A stretch of 64,000 bases of DNA, taken from JAJDUF01 sp965238265 (GTDB taxonomy: Bacteria; Chloroflexota; UBA11872; UBA12225; JAJDUF01). Position 1 is the first letter of the stretch. Every line of letters starts with the position of its first letter. The notes below the pieces were generated by a model. It saw only the letters and a program-made list of their open reading frames with translations. It ran no database searches and was not told the origin of the DNA. Of the stretch, positions 35,061 through 43,313 are shown one piece after another. Location of the stretch: the NCBI GenBank assembly GCA_965238265.1, contig OZ250185.1, forward strand, positions 1,302,001-1,366,000. The letters run 5' to 3'. The translations under genes were made by a program, and so were the position numbers.

Positions 35061-37496
35061 ATGAGCCAGATCGAGTTCCCCTACGGCTACGCGGGCGATG
35101 TCGCGGTCAGCGCCGGGACCGTGTGGATGGCCTGGGCCACCTGCGAGACCGACGAGCTGAGTCTCTTCTCGGAGGTCAACCGTGCCTGGCCACTCCGCCC
35201 CGGGCTGGATGCTACCACGTGGCGTGAGTACCCGCCGGCCACCATGGCCGTCTACGTGTCGCGCCTCTCTCCGGCGGGTGAGCCGGCTGCCCCGCAGCGA
35301 CTCGCCGCCGGTCGATCCTACATCCAGGGACCTATCCTGGCCGCCACCGACGGTCAGGAGCCTTGGGTGGTCTGGTGTGAGCAGCGCGCCGGCGGCTACG
35401 CCCTCGTGGCCTGGCGGCACGGCCGGCAGCATACCGTCGCCACGTCGCCCCGGCCGCTGCTGCAACCGGCTGCGGCAGCCGACCGCGCCGGTCGGCTGTG
35501 CGTGGCCTGGCAGGCGTGGGCGCGACCGGATACACCGACGTTTGCCCTCTACGCGCGCTGGCTGGCCGCGGACGGCACCCTCGTCGGCGTCCCCGGTGAT
35601 GCCGCGGCTGACTTGATCTCGCCGCCGGACGCCTCCAGCGCCTCGTCGGACTGGACTCCCGCGCTGGCCGCCCTGCCCGACGGAAGCGTCTGGTGCGCTT
35701 GGGAGCGCTGGCAGGGTGGCGCCTCCCACATTCTGCTGCGCCGAGCGCCGGCGCCTGGGCATTGGGACGAGCCGCTGGCCGCCTCCACAGCCGTCGGCCT
35801 CGATCTGGAGCCGTCACTGGCCGTAGACCCCGACGGCCTGCTGTGGGTAGCCTGGTCCCGCAGTACCCCCTGGGGCTGCACTGACCACAGCCTCGCCCGT
35901 GCGCGGTCGCTCCACGTGCAGGTGGTGGAGCCACACACGGGCCGCTGGGCACTGTCCGCCGGCTACGACGAGACCGGAGCCGTGCCCTTGCCCCTCGCGC
36001 CGCTGCAAGTGGGCGAGGCGCAGCGGACGTTCGAGCAGTTCATCGTGCCGCTGGCCGCGCGGCTCCTGGCCGGCGAGCAGGGCCTGCGGGTGCTCTACCG
36101 CAGCCTGCATGTCAGGGGTAACAGTATTTTCGGCTGGGACCTGAGCGCGATAACCCACACTGGAGAGTCCTGGAGTACGCCGGAGCGTCTCTCTACGGGC
36201 GTCGGCTTTCCCGATACGCAGTATGGGGTAACCGAGGACGGCGCCGGCGGTCTCTGGATCGGCTACCACGCCTGCGATCTGCCGGGACTCAGGGATGGTG
36301 GTGCAGCGCCGCTCCAGCCACCACAGATCGCCCGCTACCACAAACACGCCGTCACGAACAGCCGTTTCCTGGTCGAGCGAGTTCATCCCACCGCCGGTAG
36401 CACCAAGGTGAGCCAGGTACGCCAACGGCCGGTCGTCATCTCCGCTGCGGAGTCGGCGCCGCCACCGGCCGCGCCCGTGCCGCGTGATCTCGACATGCAC
36501 GGGCGCCGCTATCATCTGCTCTTCGGCGACCTCCACCGGCACAGCCTCTACTCCAAGTGCCAGGCGGCCAACGATGGCGCAGTGCTCGACCATTGGCGCT
36601 GGGCGGTGGAGGTAGCGCAGCTGGACTTCTATGCCCTCACCGACCACATAGACTTTCTGAGCCAGGAGGAGTGGCAGCATACGCGCGCCACCACCACGCT
36701 CATGGCGGGCAATGCCGGTGTCTTCCCCTTGTACGGGTTTGAATGGACCATTCAGTCGGCAGGTGGACACGCCAACTTCTTCTATCTGGACCCGGATATT
36801 GCGAGTGACCTGCGGGTAGCCTGCCTGACCTCGCCGCTGATAAGCGACGTCTGGGACAAGCTCGACGCCTGGCTGCCGTCCGGCTCGGTGCTGGCTATCC
36901 GCCACCATCTCGAGCAGCATAGCGGGCCGGCAGACATCGAGAGCTTTGCGCCCCGCTATGAGCCGGTGATCGAGGTGATCCAGTCGCGCGGGGTGGCCAT
37001 CGGGCTGGCCGAGCGGTTCTGGCGTGCCGGGTGCCGGGCGGGCGTGGTGGGCGCCAGCGATCACAGCTTCCCTGGGGCACCCTTCCCCTTCTGCCTGACC
37101 GGAGTGTGGGCGGAGGAGCAAAGCCGCGCCGGGGTCTTCGCGGCGCTACGGCAGCGGCGCACCTTCGCCACCAACGGCCCGAAGATACGTCTCTTCCTCT
37201 CGGCCGGCGGTGTGCCGATGGGGTCGGCCGGTCCGGTCAGCGGCCCTCCTGAGCTACGGGTGGAGGTGCGCGGCACGACAACAGTAGACCGGGTGGAGTT
37301 CTTCCGCAACGGCCGCCTGGCCCACGTCGCGCCGGTCGAGCGGCAGGAAGCCGTCGTCACGTTCCAGGACGCAGCGGCTCCGCGTGGCGCGACCGCCTAC
37401 TACCACGTCCGGGTGACCCAGCAGCCGGAGCAGCGTGCCCAGCGCCCGGACGAAGGCATCGCCTACAGCAGCCCCGTCTGGCTGGAGATCACCTAA
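35061..37496 (+). CDS. Beta-propeller plus PHP/DUF3604 protein
   Basis: 811 aa. ATG 35061 is 8 nt after AAGGAGG and starts MSQIEFPYGYAG; an upstream in-frame ATG lacks an RBS. Domains: N-terminal six-bladed-like propeller ~1-480 (GTVWMAWATCETDE, PWVVWCEQRAGGYALVAWRH, SVWCAWERWQGG, LLWVAWSRS), then PHP domain ~490-760 with LLFGDLHRHSLYSKC (intact His-x-His), FYALTDHIDFLS, LAIRHHLEQHS and VVGASDHSFPGAPFPF, then a C-terminal sandwich (VEFFRNGRLAHVAPVE). Metal-dependent hydrolase of unknown substrate; the propeller probably recognises it. No signal peptide. Confidence 0.85.
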   Translation: MSQIEFPYGYAGDVAVSAGTVWMAWATCETDELSLFSEVNRAWPLRPGLDATTWREYPPATMAVYVSRLSPAGEPAAPQRLAAGRSYIQGPILAATDGQEPWVVWCEQRAGGYALVAWRHGRQHTVATSPRPLLQPAAAADRAGRLCVAWQAWARPDTPTFALYARWLAADGTLVGVPGDAAADLISPPDASSASSDWTPALAALPDGSVWCAWERWQGGASHILLRRAPAPGHWDEPLAASTAVGLDLEPSLAVDPDGLLWVAWSRSTPWGCTDHSLARARSLHVQVVEPHTGRWALSAGYDETGAVPLPLAPLQVGEAQRTFEQFIVPLAARLLAGEQGLRVLYRSLHVRGNSIFGWDLSAITHTGESWSTPERLSTGVGFPDTQYGVTEDGAGGLWIGYHACDLPGLRDGGAAPLQPPQIARYHKHAVTNSRFLVERVHPTAGSTKVSQVRQRPVVISAAESAPPPAAPVPRDLDMHGRRYHLLFGDLHRHSLYSKCQAANDGAVLDHWRWAVEVAQLDFYALTDHIDFLSQEEWQHTRATTTLMAGNAGVFPLYGFEWTIQSAGGHANFFYLDPDIASDLRVACLTSPLISDVWDKLDAWLPSGSVLAIRHHLEQHSGPADIESFAPRYEPVIEVIQSRGVAIGLAERFWRAGCRAGVVGASDHSFPGAPFPFCLTGVWAEEQSRAGVFAALRQRRTFATNGPKIRLFLSAGGVPMGSAGPVSGPPELRVEVRGTTTVDRVEFFRNGRLAHVAPVERQEAVVTFQDAAAPRGATAYYHVRVTQQPEQRAQRPDEGIAYSSPVWLEIT

Positions 37497-37578
37497 CCGG
37501 CAATCCGGCACCGGCCCCCGCTCCACACCCCTCTTCACCATGTAGAGAGGGGCCGGGGGGTGAGGCCCTCGCCCGCGT

Positions 37579-39870
37579 CTATTGGCCGGTCTCGATCCAG
37601 CGGTAGGCCGCGCCGTAAGGTGTGCAGCCGGCGCCCCATTTGTAGGCCAGCACGACCAGCTCGTCAGCGCCGCGGACAAACGCGCTGGTCACCGCATAGG
37701 TCGAGGTGAGGGCGTACCGAAACGTGCGCCCCAGGTCGTAGCTGATATAGACGCCCGCGTTCTGCCAGGAGGTGGTCCGGGAAATGAAGGCCACGCCGCC
37801 GCCGGGCAGCGCCAGCAACTGCCCTTGACCCTGGCTGCTTCCCAGCTTCGGTTCGGGATGGCTCCAGGTCCGGCCGCCATCGGTGCTGATGGAACGGCAC
37901 ATATAGGCCAGAACGCCCCCGCGCGGCCCCTGCGCGAAGAATTCGGTCCGTGAGGCCGCCAGCAGCGTGCCGTCCGGCAGCGGCTGCACGGCTACTTCGT
38001 TATGGCGGGGGTTTGGTTGCGGCTCGTCGCTGCGGGCGTGCGATCCACCTGACATAATGACCGACATCTCGCCCCAGGTCTGCCCCGCGTCCTGCGAGCG
38101 GAAAAGGACTGCGGATGATCCGTAGTAATCAACGGCCTCCGCCTGCTCGACCCCATAGCCCGTCAGCAGCACGGTCCCGTCCGGCAGCTCGAGAAACCGG
38201 CCGTAGGGTACCGCCCAGGCCAGTGGCTCCCGCACGACCTGATCACCGCCCTGCCAGGTCCGGCCCTCATCATCCGAGTAGTAAACCAGGAACTCCAGAT
38301 CGTAGTGGCAGTCGCCCACGTCGAAGACCGGGTAGCCGCCGCGCTGGACCGCACGGCGCGGTTCGGCGTAGCTGCTCGCGCTCACCTCCCGCACCACCGC
38401 TCCCAGCCACCGGCCCGACCGCAGCACCCCCAGCACTACCCGGTAGTGGTCAACGTCATTGCCGATTGTTCTGGCGTGCCGGAGTGGCTGCCAGGTGCGT
38501 CCGCCGTCGCTAGAGCGCAGAAAGCGCCGGGGCCTCCTATCGTCCCCATATTCCTGTGTCACCAAGTCGCCGTTGGGCAGCTCGGCCGCCATCGTAATGT
38601 AGGGTAGCTCCCACCGCTCGGCCAGCACCCAGCGTCCCGTCGCCGGCGGCGCAGTATCCTTGATCGGTCCCCGGGCACGCGCCGCCGCCGGACGCTCATA
38701 GAAGATCACGTCTATCCGTTCCGTGTGCTCCGGCCCCTCTGCCATGATTGCCTTCTCGGCGCCGTGCCAGTAGCCGGAGTGTGCTCGTGTACGGCTCAGG
38801 GCCACCGCTACACGGTCCTCGTCCAAGGCCCACGTGCTCGGAAAGCCGAAGAACTCGTAAGGCCAGTTGTGGCCCATGAACGGGACCGTGGGCGGCAAAG
38901 GGGCCTCCTCCATGCGGGCGTTCATCCCTTTCATCCAGCCCCACGTCATCAGCTCCAGCTGCTGGTGGAAGCTCACCAGCCCGTCGTCGCTGAAGATGAT
39001 CCGCATATCCCCCCAGGCCGCCCAGGCTGCAAAGGGGCAGACGATGGTGTGCTCGCCCACGGCGGCCAAACCGGCCCACGCTCCCACGATCAGTTGGTCG
39101 GGCGTGGTCCAGCTCTCGCCCGCGTCCTCGCTCCGCAGCCGGCACAGCACTTGTGGAGCGCCGGGGCCGTCACCCAAGCGCCGGGCCGTCACCACCGCCA
39201 GCCAACGACCGTCGGACGTGGTGGTCAGCGGTTGCACCGCCGGTGCTTCAAAGCTGTACCGGCTCTCCGGCCAGGCCCCGATGATCGGGCGGTTTCCTTG
39301 GACGATCCAGGAATACCGGCCCCACGTCTCGCCGCCGTCTTCCGAGCGCAGCAGGCCGCAGCCGTGAACGGTTGCCCGCAGCGCGGCAGCGGAGTCGGCG
39401 CCATGCACGGACATCACCAACGTACCGTCGGCCTGCTCCACTACGCGGCCGGTCGGCGCCAGCCAATGTAAAGGACTTTCGATCCGCGGCTCGATAGCCG
39501 ACCAGGTCCGGCCGTCGTCGTCCGACTGCAACAACCCAATCTCGCTGGTGGTCGCCGCGGCGTTCAGCACGGCGAACGGGGCGATCAACCGGCCCGCGGC
39601 CAGGCGCGTCAAGGTACCTACCGCCCGCGGCTCTCCGGCTTGCCCACGATAAATCACCTCCGGTTGCTGCCAGCGCTTGCCCCCGTCGCTTGATCGAAGC
39701 AGCAGCAGATCGCCGCGCCCGGCCTCTTCCTGCTCGGATGTCTGCTGCGTGAACACAATCAAGAGGCTGCCATCCGCGGCCTGCGCCATAGACGGGTATC
39801 GCGCCCGCCCGGCTGAGGCATACGCCACGACCCGCTCGACGCGCTCCCAATGACCAAGCACACCGCTCAC
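37579..39870 (-). CDS. Large BNR-repeat (double-propeller) sialidase-like protein
   Basis: 763 aa from GTG 39868-39870, preceded by AGGGA at 6 nt and only 2 nt after the phyH stop (TAACTGTG), so the two are translationally coupled. Seen: eight Asp-boxes, S-x-D-x-G-x-x-W: SSDGGKRW, SDDDGRTW, SEDGGETW, SEDAGESW, then SSDGGRTW, SDDEGRTW, SQDAGQTW, STDGGRTW. The four-plus-four arrangement fits two tandem six-bladed propellers. No signal peptide. Known: Asp-boxes mark exo-sialidases but also non-catalytic propellers. A sialidase, another exo-glycosidase or a binding protein remain possible. Confidence 0.85.
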   Translation of the reverse strand: MSGVLGHWERVERVVAYASAGRARYPSMAQAADGSLLIVFTQQTSEQEEAGRGDLLLLRSSDGGKRWQQPEVIYRGQAGEPRAVGTLTRLAAGRLIAPFAVLNAAATTSEIGLLQSDDDGRTWSAIEPRIESPLHWLAPTGRVVEQADGTLVMSVHGADSAAALRATVHGCGLLRSEDGGETWGRYSWIVQGNRPIIGAWPESRYSFEAPAVQPLTTTSDGRWLAVVTARRLGDGPGAPQVLCRLRSEDAGESWTTPDQLIVGAWAGLAAVGEHTIVCPFAAWAAWGDMRIIFSDDGLVSFHQQLELMTWGWMKGMNARMEEAPLPPTVPFMGHNWPYEFFGFPSTWALDEDRVAVALSRTRAHSGYWHGAEKAIMAEGPEHTERIDVIFYERPAAARARGPIKDTAPPATGRWVLAERWELPYITMAAELPNGDLVTQEYGDDRRPRRFLRSSDGGRTWQPLRHARTIGNDVDHYRVVLGVLRSGRWLGAVVREVSASSYAEPRRAVQRGGYPVFDVGDCHYDLEFLVYYSDDEGRTWQGGDQVVREPLAWAVPYGRFLELPDGTVLLTGYGVEQAEAVDYYGSSAVLFRSQDAGQTWGEMSVIMSGGSHARSDEPQPNPRHNEVAVQPLPDGTLLAASRTEFFAQGPRGGVLAYMCRSISTDGGRTWSHPEPKLGSSQGQGQLLALPGGGVAFISRTTSWQNAGVYISYDLGRTFRYALTSTYAVTSAFVRGADELVVLAYKWGAGCTPYGAAYRWIETGQ

Positions 39871-39872
39871 AG

Positions 39873-40676
39873 TTATCCCTGCCTCTCCACCGCATGCCGA
39901 AACAGCGGTTTGACCGCCGCGGGCAGCGTCTCGTAGACCTGCGGACTCAGCGGTGGCTGGAGGTTCTCGCGCTTGCCCGTCTCGTCCACCATCCGGGCGC
40001 GCTCGACGGTACCGGGCCGCAGCACGTCCAGGTTGAGCCACCAGGGGGCATAGCGCACCGCGATAGTGGTCCGCGGCCGTTGCGTGCGGTTGGGCGCGAT
40101 GGCGTGCCAGAGGCGACTATCGAACACCAGCACGCTTCCGGCCGGTCCCGTCACCTGCATCTCCGTAGGGAAGGGCTGGGTGGGGTCAACGCCGTTGTCG
40201 CCCGACGGATTGTTGTTGGCGCGATGGCTGCCGGGGACGATGAAGGTACCGCCGTTCTCCTTGTTGAACGGCGAGAGCAGCCAGAGCGTGGTGACGTGCA
40301 TCACCACGTCGGGATAGGGTGCAGCGACGTGACCGGCCGTATCCTGGTTGAAGGGCCAGTCCGCGTGCCAGCCCCCGCGGCTGTTGCCTGGATAGTTGAT
40401 CTGAGCAGTGGTAAAGGAGATGCGGACGTGCTCGCCGAGCAAGGCTTCCACCAGGTCCAGCAAGCGAGTGGTAGCCAGGTACGGCGCGAAGGATTGGTCG
40501 AAGCGGATCAGTCCGGGCACGTGGCCGATGCCTTCGGGGGCCGTCGCGCTCTGGCGCGCTGCGACGGCTGCCTCCACGCTCTCCCGCACCGCATCCACCT
40601 TGTCGGCGGGAATAATCCCTTCGAGGAGACACCAGCCGTTGACTTTCATATAGCGCATGGCAGTCTGCAAATCCAT
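39873..40676 (-). CDS. Phytanoyl-CoA dioxygenase (PhyH) family protein
   Basis: 267 aa. Fe(II)/2-oxoglutarate oxygenase. Seen: facial triad His-x-Asp in GGWHADWPFN (~104) and distal His in SRLWHAIAPN (~195), followed by the 2-oxoglutarate-binding Arg in RTTIAVRYAPWW (~210); the family segment FIVPGSHRANNNPSG lies between. Known: hydroxylates or demethylates small organic substrates. Couples directly to the sialidase-like gene downstream. The start region (MDLQTAMRYMKVNGW) was copied into the duplication scar at 42961-43004. Closely related in layout to the phyH at 45117. Confidence 0.92.
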   Translation of the reverse strand: MDLQTAMRYMKVNGWCLLEGIIPADKVDAVRESVEAAVAARQSATAPEGIGHVPGLIRFDQSFAPYLATTRLLDLVEALLGEHVRISFTTAQINYPGNSRGGWHADWPFNQDTAGHVAAPYPDVVMHVTTLWLLSPFNKENGGTFIVPGSHRANNNPSGDNGVDPTQPFPTEMQVTGPAGSVLVFDSRLWHAIAPNRTQRPRTTIAVRYAPWWLNLDVLRPGTVERARMVDETGKRENLQPPLSPQVYETLPAAVKPLFRHAVERQG

Positions 40677-41034
40677 GGCGAACGTCCTCTCCTCTGCGAC
40701 GCGGCGCGTGCTGCTCCAACCCTCTTTATCATAATCCAGTACTCATAGCCACGCGGGGCCACGCGGGTCAGTGGCCGGTGGTCAGTGGTAGATCAGGTGG
40801 ATGAGTACACCTACCCCAACCCCGTAGGGGCGTCCCTTGTGGGCGCCCTGGCCTCGGCGGCGGGGGGGGCGGAAAGGGCAACCACAAGGGTTGCCCCTAC
40901 GGCGGCCTCCCCTCGCATGGCGATGGAGAGGGGGCCGGGGGGTGAGGCGCAACTGAAGAAAACGGGCGCTTCCCCCGCCCCTCACTGAAGGGCAAGGGAA
41001 GCGCCATGAAAGCCGCAGCGATGGGCCGGGTGAG
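40677..41034. repeat. Intergenic region with repeats (unit A)
   Basis: 358 bases without a gene. Contains the phyH leader (to about 40735), CAGTGGCCGGTGGTCAGTGG, GTAGGGGCGTCCCTTGTGGGCGCCCTGG (about 40827-40854), GGGCAACCACAAGGGTTGCCC inverted repeat (about 40877-40897), a GATGGAGAGGGGGCCGGGGGG repeat (about 40922-40942) and GGGCGCTTCCCCCGCCCC/AGGGCAAGGGAAGCGCC (about 40964-41006), a possible terminator stem after the lipoprotein gene. Confidence 0.55.
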
Positions 41035-42605
41035 CTAGCCGCCTCGCGCGCGGAAGTCCTCGAGCAGCACGGTCATCTGCCGCGCCGCCTCGTCGAAGAG
41101 GGTCTTTGGCGAGGCGTTCGGATTCTTCCAGGTCTCGTTAATCGCTGCTCCCATGTGCTGGGAAGCCTTATTGAGCGTCGGATGGAACGGCCGGAAGCCG
41201 AACTTCTGCTGGTCCAAGAAGGTCTGGAACTGCGGGGCCAGCTTCATGACGGCGAGCCACTTCGGATGCGTCAAGATGGACCTGCGCGCCGGCATGAATA
41301 TGGTCCCCGCGGAGTAGTGGGCCAGCCCATCCGTCGAAGTCAGCCAGCGCAGGAAGTTCCAGCCGGCCTCCTCGCGTGCCGGCTCCGTCTTGAACTGCGT
41401 GAACTGGCGGCCGCCCGCAATCGTAAAGGCCTGCTTTTTGGTCGGGGGCGGACTGACGTACATCTTGTCCAGGCCCCCAATAGCCTCTGCCCACGTAATC
41501 ACCCGCCTGGCGGCCGTCTCGTAGAACAGGGTGATTTGGCCCTTGCGGAAGTCGGGCCGGTTCATCCCCTTGGCCTCGAACCACTCGGGGTGCTGATCGT
41601 GGACTTTGTGCTTATGGACCAAATCCATCAGCCACTGGATCGCTCGATCCCCTCGGTACTGTTGAGCGTGAGTTTCGTGTAGTCCTCGTTGTAGACATCC
41701 CCGCCATTCTGTTTGAGCAGGTTCCAGAAATTGTGCCAGTTGTAGGCATGCGCGAAGGCCCACTTGTTGGTTTCCTCGCCCGGGCCATGGAAGGTCTGGA
41801 GCGTCTTGCAGTACTCCACCAAATCGTCCCAGGTGTAGCCTTGCTTCAGCGGCTCCAACCCCGCTTGGCCCACGTGGTCCAGGTTGGTGTACGGCAGGTC
41901 GGCCTCCGAGGTGATGGGCAGGCTCCACAGCTGGCAGTAGCTCGTCTCCAGCAGGTACGGGAGGAAGTCATCGAGCGTTGCAGCGTACTCCTTGTCCTGC
42001 TTGATGAAGGGTGCCAGGTCCACCGCGATGCCACCTGCGCCAAACTCCTGGGACTGGTTGAGGTTGGGGTCTACGAAGTCGGGCTGCAGGCCGGCCGCGG
42101 TGGCGGCGATGATCTTCGCTTGCCAGACCCCGCTTGTGCCACCAACCGCCCGCGTCTTCGCCTGGGCCTCAGTAGTGGGCGGGTTCGCCTCCAGTACCAC
42201 GGGGGTGCTGGTGCCGCGAGCGTTCCACATGTCCACCAGCTCTTTCCACGGCTTGGAGCGCTCACCGTTGGCCCCAGGGCCGTGCCAGCCCCACCACACG
42301 GTCCAAAATCGGAGGATCTGCGTTGGCTTGGCCTGCGCTGGCACCTCCACGACCTTCTCGACGATGATCGGCTTCTCCTTCTCGATCACGATGGTCTGCC
42401 CAGCGGACCCGGCCGCCCCCTTAGTGCCAGCGGTACCAGCGCCACCGCGCGCACCTTGCTGACCGGACGGCCCGGCCGGCCCGGCCGGCCCCTGGACATA
42501 GCGGACCTCGACCTCGCCGCAGGCGGCCAGTACCGCACCGGCGGCCCCGGCCAGTGTGAGCATAGAAGTACGCCGTGTGAGTCGCTTCCCTGTCCCGAAT
42601 TTCAT
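41035..42605 (-). pseudogene. Collagen-tract solute-binding lipoprotein, copy A, frameshifted
   Basis: Same protein as 43314-44882 but with a one-base deletion at about 41642 (GGATCGCTCGAT here, GGATCGTCTCGAT in copy B). The upstream frame reads from MKFGTGKRLTRRTSML through LNSTEGIE and then stops in SSG at 41628; the downstream frame resumes at IQWLMDLVHKHKVH and runs to RARGG at 41035. It also lacks two residues (SYCQLWS versus SYWKGQLWS). Tat motif, lipobox LAAC and Gly-X-Y tract are intact. A truncated 325-aa product would lack the C-terminal lobe. Sequencing error is possible but the two-residue loss suggests relaxed selection. Confidence 0.88.
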
Positions 42606-42839
42606 TGTTTTCCTCTCCTACTAGCTCTCTCCGGCGCTGGGACCTGCCCAGAGCGGAGGGCTGGCTCGCTTCTTACGGCACCCCTCACCCCTCCTTTTAT
42701 TCCAGTGAGGATGCCGCTACAGTACACAATCGAGGGGAGATAGTCAAAGATGTTCGATATACCGGCCAGCAGATCCCGAGCGAGGGCTGCGACCAAGTAG
42801 CGGATGGGGCGCCCGCCTCACGTAGCGCGTCGTATGCTG
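42606..42839. promoter_or_regulatory. Leader region of solute-binding copy A
   Basis: About 234 bases, identical to 44883-45116 except for one base. Contains the promoter at 42719-42747 and TTGTTTTCCTCTCC (RBS complement GGAGAGG) just before the gene start. Confidence 0.55.
42719..42747 (-). promoter_or_regulatory. Candidate promoter, copy A
   Basis: Minus strand TTGACT, 17-nt spacer, TACTGT. Conserved exactly in copy B at 44996-45024; the -35 box is the same TTGACT as for the 10324 lipoprotein. Confidence 0.5.
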
Positions 42840-43003
42840 CTAGCGTACCCAGTGCCTCAGCAGCGGCTTAACCTGCGCGGGAAGCGCCTCGAAGCTGTCG
42901 GGGGTGAGGGTCGGCTCTCCACCGCTGAGTTCCTCCACGGACCGGCCAACTTCCTCCGCCAGCCGTTGACTTTCATATAGCGCATGGCAGTCTGCAAATC
43001 CAT
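42840..43003 (-). pseudogene. Chimeric phyH scar at duplication joint
   Basis: The minus strand starts with the first ~14 codons of the phyH at 39873-40676 (ATG at 43001-43003, MDLQTAMRYMKVNG) and switches at 42956-42966 to the last ~40 codons of the phyH at 45117 (LAEEVGRSVEELSGGEPTLT ... LLRHWVR). The two halves are out of frame. The joint lies at a short shared CCAGCCG/CCAGTCG sequence. This is the footprint expected of a tandem duplication between two phyH genes. Confidence 0.88.
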
Positions 43004-43004
43004 G

Positions 43005-43313
43005 GCGAACGTCCTCTCCTCTGCGACGCGGCGCGTGCTGCTCCAACCCTCTTTATCATAATCCAGTACTCATAGCCACGCGGGGCCACGCGGGTCAGTG
43101 GCCGGTGGTCAGTGGTAGATCAGGTGAATGAGTACACCTACCCCCAACCCCGTAGGGGCGCCCCTACGGCGGCCTCCCCTCGCACGGCGATGGAGAGGGC
43201 CCCGGGGGGGGCCGACCTGCGCCAGACGGCGGGAAGAAAACAGGCGCTTCCCTCGCCCCTCACTGAAGGGCAAGGGAAGCGCCATGAAGCCCGAAAGCGA
43301 TGGGCCGGGTGAG
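43005..43313. repeat. Intergenic region with repeats (unit B)
   Basis: 309 bases without a gene, the shorter counterpart of 40677-41034. Holds the copied phyH leader, CAGTGGCCGGTGGTCAGTGG, a shortened GTAGGGGCGCCCCTAC palindrome (about 43153-43168) and the GGGCAAGGGAAGCGCC stem after the lipoprotein gene. Confidence 0.55.

Larger units (their letters stand above)
40634..42960. repeat. Tandem duplication unit A (2327 nt)
   Basis: From inside the 5' end of phyH at 40634, through the intergenic DNA and the solute-binding gene, to the phyH-like tail ending at 42960. Nearly every base can be followed into unit B (42961-45237). Internal differences include a 1-nt loss at about 41642, a 6-nt loss near 41937, and about 50 extra nt of repeat DNA at 40827-40900. 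Confidence 0.88.

Noticed and set aside
35814..37121. Minus-strand open frame of 435 codons
   Set aside because: Antisense to the propeller-PHP gene, no recognisable protein features.
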